Shown here: positions 52,083 through 60,729 of the stretch, piece by piece | Position numbering within the stretch: position 1 is the first letter of the stretch | How the letters are laid out: each line of letters starts with the position of its first letter | Assembly (NCBI GenBank): GCA_905147135.1 | Contig: LR990065.1 | Location: 620,001 to 684,000, forward strand | DNA length: 64,000 nucleotides | Source: Blastobasis lacticolella | Taxonomy: Eukaryota; Arthropoda; Insecta; Lepidoptera; Blastobasidae | Direction of reading: 5' to 3' | Made by a program: the position numbers and the translations under genes | Notes under the pieces: model-generated | Seen by the model: the letters and a program-made list of their open reading frames with translations, nothing else | Told to the model about the DNA's origin: nothing | The model's database searches: none

Positions 52083-54971
52083 TCACGCACTTCGTGCGGA
52101 AGAGAATTCCAGTCTTGCTGCATGAACAGTGAAGGAATAGGAAAGGAAGTCGGAATGGTGAGCAGGAATTGTTAGCAACGATCTTACGCTAGAACGACAA
52201 GGCTTATCTTGTGGACGGGCAAAGTGAAACCGTTCACAGAGGTATGAGGGAGCGGGAGAGATATACAGGACTTTATAAAGGGTGGATAGGATATGAGCAT
52301 TCCTGCGTAGGCGGATTGGGAGCCATTTGAGCTGTTTTCGGTAATTTGAAATATGGTCATATTTGCGAAATCCATAAATAAATCGGATACATAAATTTTG
52401 AAGGCGCTCCAATTTGTTCAATATCTCCTCAGTGGCATCCAAGTAGCAGGAGTCAGCGTAATCAAGAAGAGGAAGAAGAAGAGTTTGGACCAGAGAGATT
52501 TTAGTTTTGAAAGGTAAGAAACTTTGGAGGCATTTGAGAGAGTGAAACAAGTAATGTATTCTCTTGCTGACCTCATTGACGTGAGATACCCAGGACAAAT
52601 TTGAATCAAATACGAGGCCAAGATTCTTTGCAGATTTGCTCAGTGGGATTGGAATTCCATCGTATGTGATTTGCGGGACACCAGTGACATTACCAAGCTG
52701 CCTACACATATACGGGTTTCCGATGAGAAGATCCTGAGACTTTTTGGGGTTAACAAGCAAGCCAAACGATTCAGCCCAGGCAGATATACGCTGCAAATCA
52801 TTATTAATGCAGGCAAAAGCATCTTCAATGTCTGTAATTTTAAAGTGGTGGTAAACCTGCAAGTCGTCTGCATAGAGATGAAAATTGGAGGAAATGACTG
52901 AGGTAACCGTGTTGATAAAAATTGAAAATAGGAGAGGTGAAAGAACGCCACCCTGCGGCACACCCGCAACGAGATCACACCAATCCGAGAAGACCTCATC
53001 AGAGCGGACCCGCTGCAGGCGACCGCGAAGGTACGAAGCGAACCATGCTACCACAGAAGGAGATATGTTAAGAGAGCGAAGAATAGCAAGAAGAACATCA
53101 AAGTCTACAGAATTGAAGGCACTGCTAAAGTCAAGCAATGTTAGAATGGTAAGAGACTTATTTTCCATCGCAAAGCGGATATCATCAGTGACTTTTAGCA
53201 GTGCTGTTACGGTACTGTGCCCTGTTCGGAAGCCAGATTGGAAAGGAGAAAGTAGACATTTTGATGACAGGTACTGCGTGAGCTGACTGTGGATAATGTG
53301 CTCTAGGACCTTTGAGAGGAATGGTAATAGTGATATGGGACGAAAATCAGAAAAGGAAACGGGTTTGGATGTTTTAGGAAGGGGGACAACGTTAGCAAGT
53401 TTCCAAGCTGACGGGAAAGAACTCGTTACCAGCGAATGGTTAAAAATATGTGTGAGAACAGGTAGGAGTTCAGGAAGGAGGAAGGAAATCATGCGTGGAC
53501 AAAGGTTATCATTACCCACAGCAGTAGAAGAGATAGCAAGAATGTGCTTCTTAACATACTCCTCCGAAACAGGCGTGAAACAGAATGAGGTACAAAGAGG
53601 GAGTGGGTAACTATTGATCTGGGCTATGGTTTGAGCTTTAATGTTAGAGTCCAGAATGACAGGTGGTGAAGAGAAGTGGGTATTTAGTTGATTTAAATCA
53701 ATAGAGCCCTCACAGGTTACTGTGGATTTCCCCACACCTAATGACCTAAGGAAAGACCAAACTTTTGCAGGAGCTGAGCCATTGACAGAGTTGTGGATGT
53801 GGCGTCTCCTAGCATCTCTACACAGACGACTGCAATAGTTTCGGAGATTCTTGTACCTTTCATGGTTTTGGTCCGAAGGATACTTACCGAAACGTCGCTT
53901 GGCACAATCCCGCCTAATCATCACAGCCTTGATGTCCTCGGTAATCCACGGTGCAGGTGTTTGTTTTAATCGGACTCTTTTAAGTGGAGCATGTGTATCG
54001 TAGAGTTTAATGATTCGTGATTCAAGCTCCTGTACCTTCACATCAATGTGGTCAGCAACAAGGACAGATGTCCAATCGATATTTGCCGCATCGCGCCTCA
54101 ATGCCTCCAAATCGATACGCCCAAAACTACGTAAAAAGGAAAACCGAGGTTTACGTTTGGGAGTCCGAACTTTAAAAGATAGGAAAACTAAGTCATGGTA
54201 AGAAAAGGGGGCATCGAATTGACCATGGACGGCTATTTTATTAGGAGAGGATGTGATCATTAGATCAAGAAGAGAGGGGACACAATTTGGGGAATGATGC
54301 GTGGCAGTGAGTGGAAGAATATGCAGGTTGACCGAGGACAAGAGAGACTGTAACTTACGAGATCGTGAATCTTTTTTAAGCAAGCACGTGTTAAAGTCCC
54401 CAAGTAATAAAACGTCGTCATAATTGGGACATAAGGTACATAGTCGATTGTCAAGAGAAGCAAAATAATCAATGTGTAGATTTGGGCTATATAACACGGC
54501 AAGCAAAACTTTTTTATGATTGAGTGTTACCTCAATAAAGAGATGTTCAGCTGAACCCGAGTACAGGCTTGGTGATGTGCTGACAATTGTGTACAGAATA
54601 TCGTCGCGTAGGTATATTGCGACGCCACCGCCTCCCTTGCCCGTACGGTCATTGCGAATGAGTGTGAAGCCGGGAAGTGAGAATTGAGAAGAAGGGAGAG
54701 AAGGCTTCAAGAATGATTCTGAGATAAGCACAGCATCCACTGGACTGCTACTAAAGGATGCCAGTAAATCGGAATAATGGCCAGGAATGCTCTGGGAATT
54801 GATGTGTACAACATTAAAGTTGTTTGGAAACTTAGAAAAGGATACCTTCAACTGATCATGTACAGAAAGTCGTGTGGACACATCATCACTGTCTTCAGAG
54901 TTGACGCTAAGATAATTTTCGTTAGACGATGACGACGAACATGAGAAAAAACTATCATTTAAGCTATTCAT
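52083..54971 (-). CDS. LINE ORF2: APE-type endonuclease and reverse transcriptase
   Basis: 962 codons open. The N-terminal 45 residues are Ser-rich. Endonuclease: NVVHINSQSIPGHYSDLLA (residues 54-72), VDAVLISESFLKP, GKGGGGVAIYLRDDI (about 110), VLLLGDFNTCLLKKDS (about 190), VPSLLDLMITSS (about 230) and a degenerate S-D-H motif (FSYHDLVFLSF). RT: KLANVVPLPKTSKPVS and DFRPISLLPFLSKVLEHII, FQSGFRTGHSTVTALL, LTLLDFSSAFNSVDFDVLL (motif A), GVPQGGVLSPLLFSIFIN (motif B) and LYADDLQVYHHF (motif C, intact). It nicks DNA and reverse-transcribes element RNA. The last residues (HAARLEFSSARSA*) come from a one-base change near 52125; the normal end (WNSLPHEVRDSQSIHIF...) follows in the next frame to a TAG at 52019. 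Otherwise intact, so it is a young copy. Confidence 0.9.
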   Translation of the reverse strand: MNSLNDSFFSCSSSSSNENYLSVNSEDSDDVSTRLSVHDQLKVSFSKFPNNFNVVHINSQSIPGHYSDLLASFSSSPVDAVLISESFLKPSLPSSQFSLPGFTLIRNDRTGKGGGGVAIYLRDDILYTIVSTSPSLYSGSAEHLFIEVTLNHKKVLLAVLYSPNLHIDYFASLDNRLCTLCPNYDDVLLLGDFNTCLLKKDSRSRKLQSLLSSVNLHILPLTATHHSPNCVPSLLDLMITSSPNKIAVHGQFDAPFSYHDLVFLSFKVRTPKRKPRFSFLRSFGRIDLEALRRDAANIDWTSVLVADHIDVKVQELESRIIKLYDTHAPLKRVRLKQTPAPWITEDIKAVMIRRDCAKRRFGKYPSDQNHERYKNLRNYCSRLCRDARRRHIHNSVNGSAPAKVWSFLRSLGVGKSTVTCEGSIDLNQLNTHFSSPPVILDSNIKAQTIAQINSYPLPLCTSFCFTPVSEEYVKKHILAISSTAVGNDNLCPRMISFLLPELLPVLTHIFNHSLVTSSFPSAWKLANVVPLPKTSKPVSFSDFRPISLLPFLSKVLEHIIHSQLTQYLSSKCLLSPFQSGFRTGHSTVTALLKVTDDIRFAMENKSLTILTLLDFSSAFNSVDFDVLLAILRSLNISPSVVAWFASYLRGRLQRVRSDEVFSDWCDLVAGVPQGGVLSPLLFSIFINTVTSVISSNFHLYADDLQVYHHFKITDIEDAFACINNDLQRISAWAESFGLLVNPKKSQDLLIGNPYMCRQLGNVTGVPQITYDGIPIPLSKSAKNLGLVFDSNLSWVSHVNEVSKRIHYLFHSLKCLQSFLPFKTKISLVQTLLLPLLDYADSCYLDATEEILNKLERLQNLCIRFIYGFRKYDHISNYRKQLKWLPIRLRRNAHILSTLYKVLYISPAPSYLCERFHFARPQDKPCRSSVRSLLTIPAHHSDFLSYSFTVHAARLEFSSARSA

Positions 54972-54989
54972 ACAATGCCTTAAATATAA

Positions 54990-55025
54990 TACGATTAAAT
55001 ATATATATATATATATATATATAAT
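54990..55025. repeat. (AT)n microsatellite
   Basis: 'tatatatatatatatatata' run in the ORF1-ORF2 spacer of the LINE. Confidence 0.9.
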
Positions 55026-55508
55026 GAAATATTACAACACTAAGTACCTACTTATAATAGGTACTCTTAGTACAAACTACTCTTGGTACTATTCATCACT
55101 AACACTCACTGTGGCGTGCTGTAAGGTTTCATTAAAATAAAATAAATATTCAAAAACAACCAAAACATGTATAAAAAAGGGTATGAGGTTGGAGCATTCC
55201 ATGAGCAGCTCAGAAAAACACACCGGAAACATTTCTAAGGTGTTAGGCCATAAAAAAGAATACACATTTGCTATAACAAAACGCAGTAAAAAAAAAAAAA
55301 GTGATTGTCACTTGTCAAATAAATTTTGTCAAATAAGTAAACAATGTAAGAATTTAAAGTGACCTTGCATTTCCAAACAAATTTAAACGGGAAATTTTTG
55401 AAATGACCTCAATCATAATTTATACAAAAGTATGTACTTTAAATAAAAAGAAAATAATAGCTACGTAATCGAAAAAAGGAAGAGTTGACAGACCCGAAAA
55501 GCGTTCTC

Positions 55509-56324
55509 CTACTTTCTTGTACATTTGGCGACGGCGGCAGTGGCTGCTGGTTGGTTTGAGGCAGCGGCCCTGGGCCTTACAGAGATCGCTGGCTCCGCCG
55601 GGATAGTAGCTTTGCCAGTATCCGTAGTAGACGCAGAGGCTGCAGCCATAGGGAACGCAGCGATTATGGATTGCAATTCAGCAACAGTCTCAATTTTCTT
55701 CCTTGTCTTGTCGGGAAGGATGACGGCGATCCTGCCATCCACCGACCAGCAGTTTTTGACACCGAAATGCTTACGTGCGGCCATAAATATGTCGTGCCTT
55801 GATTTGGTCAAAAATTCAGAGACAACAATTCCGGTACCCTTAAGGGAAGTCTTGGAGTCCCATACAAGGCGTCGATGCTCCAGCTCACGAAATCGTACCA
55901 GGACGGGGCGAGGCTTGTCCCGCTTGGAGGCACCCAAGCGGTGACATGTCTGCAGATCCCCAACGGAGAGATCGGACACATGCATGTTATTTACTATTAT
56001 GTTCACTGCAACTTCACTAACCTTTTCTTCTTTGTTTTCAGCGACCCCATGTATGAGTAGTGCCTTCCTTCGTAGGAAAGCCTCGTGGCGATCTTGACCC
56101 AATGCCAAACCCTCGATTTGAGTCTGCATTTTTGTGAGAATTTGCCAAACAGAAACTTTGAGTTCGAAAAACTCACGGCCAAGTGTGGGCTCACAAACAA
56201 GTGCTGGCAAGTCGGCTGGCGAAGATGCAGATGAAGTAGTTGCTTTGTCCAGGCGCTCTTCAAAGCTACACATTTTGTCCAATAAAGTGGTGATGTCACT
56301 CCTGAGCTGAGACGAGGCTTCCAT
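55509..56324 (-). CDS. LINE ORF1 protein
   Basis: The ATG at 56324 (MEASSQLRSDITTLLDKMCS) opens 271 codons; an upstream non-ATG extension to 56393 is open but unlikely to be used. The order is an N-terminal coiled coil (RSDITTLLDKMCSFEERLDK, about residues 8-30), a linker, LIHGVAENKEEKVSEVAV (RRM-like start), TCHRLGASKRDKPRPVLVRF and ARKHFGVKNCWSVDGRIAVI (RNA-binding C-terminal subdomain), and a Pro/Ala/Ser/Thr-rich tail. It would form trimers on element RNA. Only ATG 56324 fits the usual start after a coiled-coil lead. Confidence 0.85.
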   Translation of the reverse strand: MEASSQLRSDITTLLDKMCSFEERLDKATTSSASSPADLPALVCEPTLGREFFELKVSVWQILTKMQTQIEGLALGQDRHEAFLRRKALLIHGVAENKEEKVSEVAVNIIVNNMHVSDLSVGDLQTCHRLGASKRDKPRPVLVRFRELEHRRLVWDSKTSLKGTGIVVSEFLTKSRHDIFMAARKHFGVKNCWSVDGRIAVILPDKTRKKIETVAELQSIIAAFPMAAASASTTDTGKATIPAEPAISVRPRAAASNQPAATAAVAKCTRK

Positions 56325-56534
56325 GGTAGTGATGGTTGTGATGGTGCTTGCAGAAAGTGAAAGGTGCACAGGAGACAGTGACTTAATATGCACAGCGAGT
56401 GATGATGTGTTAATTAATCAATTTTGACTTGTCATTTGATAATAATATTAAATAAATTATTTTTAAAGAATTAAAATAGTGGAGCTCAAAATTTTGCTGT
56501 ATTTTCGGCAACGTCTACCCGCAAAAAAAAAAAA

Positions 56535-56565
56535 AAAAAAAAAAATGCACGATGCTTCTGACCCT
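56535..56565. repeat. A-run of over 20 bases
   Basis: Homopolymer 'aaaaaaaaaaaaaaaaaaaa' plus a few more, between the LINE 5' end and 56640. It could be the tail of another insertion; I see no coding sequence on its 5' side. Confidence 0.6.
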
Positions 56566-57095
56566 ACATTAACCTAACTGCAACTCTCTAGGTAATAGTC
56601 ATCAACCTAGTATTGTAAAGTACAAATTTTTATATATGTCGGGGAAAGACTGGAGAAGACTCGCCCATGAGCAAGTAATGGCCATCAGAACGTATTTATC
56701 GGGATTTCGTAGCAATAAAGGGGTATCTATAGTGTTTGTAGAATGTATTGTCAAATTAAAGCCACATTTACGAGTTTACAATTGTAGCCGAAACCCGCGG
56801 GTTATTTACAAAACCCTCCACCACCCATGGCCAATCTCATCAGGCCGATCCGCGGGAGATGCGCCGGGGCTCTTGCTAGTTCCCACATACGCACAGCTTG
56901 ACTCCCTACACATTGTTAACAGTACATCCTGCACTCACGTTTCTATTTTCTGGAGCTTTCACGCATCTCTTTAACGCATCAAGGTTTACGCTTCTTCGCT
57001 CTTGAATGGTTTCTCGTTCTTGGTCCCAATATCCTTGCGACTGCCGTCGCCGCCATGCTGCTTGTGACGTTGTCATAATAGTTGCAAGCCACCCG

Positions 57096-57612
57096 TCAGG
57101 TGGCGCACCAATCGACATCCAGGCCAAAGAGATGGACTAAGAGACTCATGATCATCTCCGACATATACATATTATTTTTTAAGTAAAATCTACGCATGAT
57201 CTGACAATAATCGTCCTCGTGCCCCAAATTCATGATAATCACTGTTCCAATGACATTATATGCAAATGGTCTGTTCAAATTTTCTGAGAACCTAATCGCT
57301 GACCCTTGACTGAATTACTATTAGCATAATCGAAAGTATGATTAATAAAAACAAAGGAGGAGGACTTACCCAATTACAAGAGAGCCATTTGCACTATATC
57401 CTCAACAAACCGCTCTCGTGCACACATGATGACCAGATCGTACTTCTTATTTTCATATTGTTGCTTAGCTATCTCGATCAGTTCAAGGTTCCATTTCTTA
57501 GCCTCTTCCGTTTGAGGATTTTCATGAAGCAAACGGTAATATTCCGTTTGGAGCCTTAGGACTTCCTTTGCAAGCTCTAGCCTATCTTTAGGGAATACAT
57601 CATGAGGCATGT
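57096..57612 (-). pseudogene. unrecognised gene fragment inside the BV-like interval
   Basis: On the minus strand an acceptor-like TTAAGTCTTGATACAG precedes a frame at 57612-57374 with KDRLELAKEVLRLQTEYYRL and KKYDLVIMCARERFVEDIVQ (alpha/beta-looking), which stops at a TAA a few bases before a strong donor (GG|GTAAGT). A second frame (57096-57265) follows with YNVIGTVIIMNLGHEDDY and FYLKNNMYMSEMIMSLLVHL, then shifts near 57100 into TSQAAWRRRQSQGYWDQERE, extending to about 56930. An alternative donor (TT|GTAATT) would join the first two frames. No family is recognised; it may be host DNA or an uncharacterised bracovirus gene. Confidence 0.4.
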
Positions 57613-57629
57613 GTAGCTGTATCAAGACT

Positions 57630-58765
57630 TAACAACGAAATAAAGAACTCATAATATAAATATCCTGCGGTGTATAGGGAATCGGGTTACAACCGTCGAG
57701 GTAATAAATTAAGATAACGATGCAAAAGGTATATGTTAAGCATGGTCGGAAGAAACAGAGTAGTACGCAATATACAATCCTTTGGATTACAAAATAAAGC
57801 TCATTTTTGTTCAACTGACAAAACATTCTTTACCATACATACATATGCTTTTATCCTCAAAAAACAACATGACAAAAAATAATCTGAATTTGGAAGTCAA
57901 TACCTGTATGACCTAAATAACCTTAGTCAACTAACGTCATTTATATATTACTGAAACAATGTATTATGTTAGAACGCCTTGAACTTCATAGAGAATGAAT
58001 ACAAAATTTTATTCCTCATGCATTCGGAGATATGTTACTAAGGAACAATAAAATTACATTGTTGAGTCTGTTACCAATAGAAAGATAGTACGTGGCCGAA
58101 CACAGTATCCTTACTGTATCGGGACCAGTGTCAGATGTCAACTTGACGAATGAAGCTGTCGTCCAGCTACAGCGTTCGATTAAAGTCATTTGAAAAATCA
58201 TTAGTATATTGTTTCTATAACCCAATTAAAGTATCGGTCTATGTGAGTTAATTAGGTTATTGCTCAGATAATGCAAATGATGTACATATGAATTGCCATC
58301 GATTAATTAATGGTTAATGGCCCTACAATATCATCAAGATAACCATTTATAATAAGGTAGTTTATCAGAGCATAGCGCATTAGAAAGCATGTTCATTGAC
58401 GTATTTTAATCAATTACATTAGTGACGACGCAAAAACCACAATTACATTAGAGTACACCTTTTATATGTTTACAGTGTCTAAATAATCACAAGCATTTTA
58501 ATTATAAATATCTTATAACTTCTTCGCTATAAGAGTGCGACATGCTTTAAGTTGTGTTGACTACAGTTCTATGAATCATAGCAAGCAGTCTTAGTGATGT
58601 TAACGACATTTCGTAACAAAGGCTCCAGTGTTCACCCAATTCCTTGTATGACATCAGTCCAGACCTTAGCTACTGTTCATAACATTAAAATATCAATAAA
58701 ACTTATTACTTACTAATCAAAATAACATAACTAATAGCTTCAAAATTATATTAAAACATATCTTA
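57630..58765. other. between the unknown gene and the ankyrin gene, non-coding
   Basis: AT-rich, no supported ORF, no recognised transposon. The only ORF (58016-58225, minus, 69 codons) has no motif. Probably bracovirus-derived or host intergenic DNA. Confidence 0.4.
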
Positions 58766-58769
58766 CAAA

Positions 58770-59262
58770 CTACGATAAATTGACGGCCGCAAACTCTTCC
58801 GTTAAACACTCAGCAATATTTACGTTAGCACTAACAAACATTGCCATCATTTTGTGGTCATTATTTTGCTCTGCCACTTTATCTGCCGTTAGTCCATCGT
58901 TGTTTTTTATGTTCGCCTTAATATTCAATGGAAGCAGCCATTCCACTTAGTCGTTTTACTGCTATGTGCAGGACTGTGTCACCTTTGCCATCTTGCGGGT
59001 CTATGTCCGCTCCCATATCGAATAGCTGAGCCATCATTACTTCAGCGCGAAATCCCTCAAGGTTCTTAGCGGCTGTATGCAAACACGTATCTCCGTTGTC
59101 ATTCTTCATTTTCAGTATTTTCGACAGATCTTTACGTCAGGTACCATTCCAAATGCGATCCAAAATGTTGTCAGCGCCGGCTTCAGCAATTAAATGAAAC
59201 ATAGTAGTGTTTCTTTCTGACTTGACTTGGCCGAAAATGTTGTTCACTTTGCATGAAGACAT
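58770..59262 (-). pseudogene. bracovirus-like ankyrin (IkB-like, vankyrin) gene, broken
   Basis: The ATG at 59262 (SSCKVNNIFGQVKSERNTTM) opens a frame with an in-frame TGA at codon 42 (59137-59139). It continues in the same frame with GDTCLHTAAKNLEGFRAEVM, FDMGADIDPQDGKGDTVLHI and AVKRLSG, i.e. about two to three ankyrin repeats (D-x-x-G-x-T-x-L-H-x-A). A frameshift near 58922 moves the last repeat (NNDGLTADKVAEQNNDHKMM ... ECLTEEFAAVNLS*) to another frame ending at 58770. Length (about 163 codons) and repeat layout match bracovirus ANK genes, which mimic IkB and interfere with NF-kB in the parasitised host, but the family has no IkB regulatory ends. A TATA box lies at 59331. Two disruptions make it a pseudogene. 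Confidence 0.8.
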
Positions 59263-59330
59263 TTTATCAGAGAGCTAGTTCACTTCTTGGAGTCCCGAAT
59301 TGCAATAATCTATGTCCTACTGGAAGATTC

Positions 59331-59338
59331 TTTATATA
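59331..59338 (-). promoter_or_regulatory. TATA box of the ankyrin gene
   Basis: TATATAAA on the minus strand, about 70 bases before the ATG at 59262, a normal distance for a Pol II core promoter. The preserved promoter in front of a broken ORF suggests the region was copied with its regulatory DNA. Confidence 0.55.
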
Positions 59339-59856
59339 CTCACTGATATAGAGGAATGTATAAACAAAAATAGCTTCGATCGTCGGTTTTCCCGTAGGTT
59401 AAATGTTATCGCGCTTGAAATTACCGCGCCCTTCATATACGTCGTTGTCGAAAATAAAAGTATGGTGGTTCACTTACTGTAGAGAAGGTATTACTTAAAA
59501 ATTAATAGTGTAAAATAATTAAAGAAATATTTTATTTCATATACTGTAAGGTAATGCGTAATATCCACGCTTTAGTTGCCTACAGTCCATATACAGGTGT
59601 TTAGTCGTACCTAAATGTAACAATACCATTGTTCAGAACATAAAGGACTTCATGACGTCATTGGAACTCACTGATAAGCTTATTAATTATAACCACATGG
59701 AAATTTCGATTGTTAAAAATAATTTTTAACAATGTTTAAGTAAGTATTACAATCAATAGATTGGAATCTCGTGCGTCATATTGGTTAGGTTATAAATTCT
59801 AGGAGATAAAAAGTTAATATTAATGCTGAAACAGGACTATAAATGTGCCATTCAGT

Positions 59857-59863
59857 ATAAAAA
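59857..59863 (+). promoter_or_regulatory. TATA box of PTP copy 4
   Basis: TATAAAA at 59857-59863, followed by an initiator-like TTTCAGTC around 59865-59872 and the ATG at 59930. A second TATA-like 'actataaatg' lies at 59836. The spacing suits Pol II initiation in the 60 bases before the ATG. Confidence 0.5.
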
Positions 59864-59929
59864 ATTTCAGTCGATACTTATCTCCAGTCGTAGCAAGCAC
59901 TTTTATCCTACATAAGTGAAATCTAAAAA

Positions 59930-60195
59930 ATGGGCGGGAATAGCACAAAAAAACAATGTAGCGCTAGTTACGACGAAGAAAATTCAATCAAGGTCCTCGA
60001 ACAAGAGCATCGGAGGATATTAGACGAAAGGATTGATTACAGCTGCAGGATCCTACCAACAGTATACGGAGAAAGCGAATATATTAATGCCAATATTATC
60101 AACGGATACAAAACCCGGGACAAGTACTTGTGCTACCACGGCCCTCTTCAGTCAACAGTTGAAGAATTTTGGAAAACGGTGTTTGGATATCAATC
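59930..60195 (+). pseudogene. bracovirus-like PTP, copy 4, N-terminal part only
   Basis: The ATG at 59930 starts with MGGNSTKKQ (Gly2 followed by a Ser/Thr/Lys motif, like myristoylated bracovirus PTPs). It continues LEQEHRRILDERIDYSCRIL (N-terminal helix), VYGESEYINANIINGYKTRD (family Y-I-N-A-N loop), YLCYHGPLQSTVEEFWKTVF (the Q-G-P-L region with H instead of Q), and loses PTP similarity at about 60190. The frame runs on to 60403 as unrelated, hydrophobic sequence. No WPD or catalytic loop exists. It is the only PTP on the plus strand, diverging from the others. Either the bracovirus sequence or a later deletion ends here. Confidence 0.8.
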
Positions 60196-60729
60196 CAGAC
60201 ACCGACAGAGCTTATCAATTTGGAATTCCCAGTATTCATTAGTTCAGAAGTTAATTTATTTATTTACGGGTTCCTCGGGCTTATATTTTTTTTACCTACT
60301 CCGCTATTGTTCTTTTAATCTCTCACCCTATATTAAGTATAATGGACTCCATATGTTCACTATTTTAATTCCAATTTCAAAAAGCTATAAATTATCATTT
60401 TGATTCGCAAATTATTTTACTTTTATATCTATATAGTAAATAATTCATTCAAAAATAAAATTCAGTATACATATATATTTATATATGTATAAATCGGTTC
60501 AAAATTTTTGCTAAGTCATTAACTTTTGATATTAATAACTTTCCAGTTCCCGATAGCATTTGCGTCAAGTAGTAATTAACTTTGCGATTGTAAAGGATAT
60601 TCCGTTCCTCTGCAAGTTCATCAATCGGCAGCATTCCAGAGATGACTGATACTGTGCGATAGGCACACGCAACCCTTAGCGCACTTTGCCGGTATACTGA
60701 CGCTACTTTTCGTCTCCCTTCCTGTGTTT

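Larger units (their letters stand above)
51741..56400 (-). mobile_element. near-complete CR1/Jockey-type LINE (two ORFs)
   Basis: On the minus strand: 5' region near 56400, ORF1 (56324-55509), an AT-rich spacer with an (AT)n run (54990-55025), ORF2 (54971-52083 and a short shifted end), 3' UTR and a terminal 'caataaattgttaaataaaa' at 51741. The 3' end matches the copies at 5328 and 28250. It inserted next to PTP copy 3. No clear target-site duplication is found. Confidence 0.85.

Noticed and set aside
54010..54201. Plus-strand ORFs within the LINE (52671-54201, several of 60-133 codons)
   Set aside because: All are antisense to the 962-codon ORF2, which has complete endonuclease and RT motifs.
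47340..60195. The window as proviral DNA of a parasitoid wasp
   Set aside because: The SINE, R4/Dong, R1 and repeat families on both sides and inside the cluster are of lepidopteran type, and the PTP and ankyrin genes are decayed, which is unexpected for a functional wasp provirus. Not excluded without a database search.
60195..60403. C-terminal half of PTP copy 4
   Set aside because: After about 60190 the frame has no WPD or catalytic loop and reads as Leu/Tyr/Phe-rich chance sequence.
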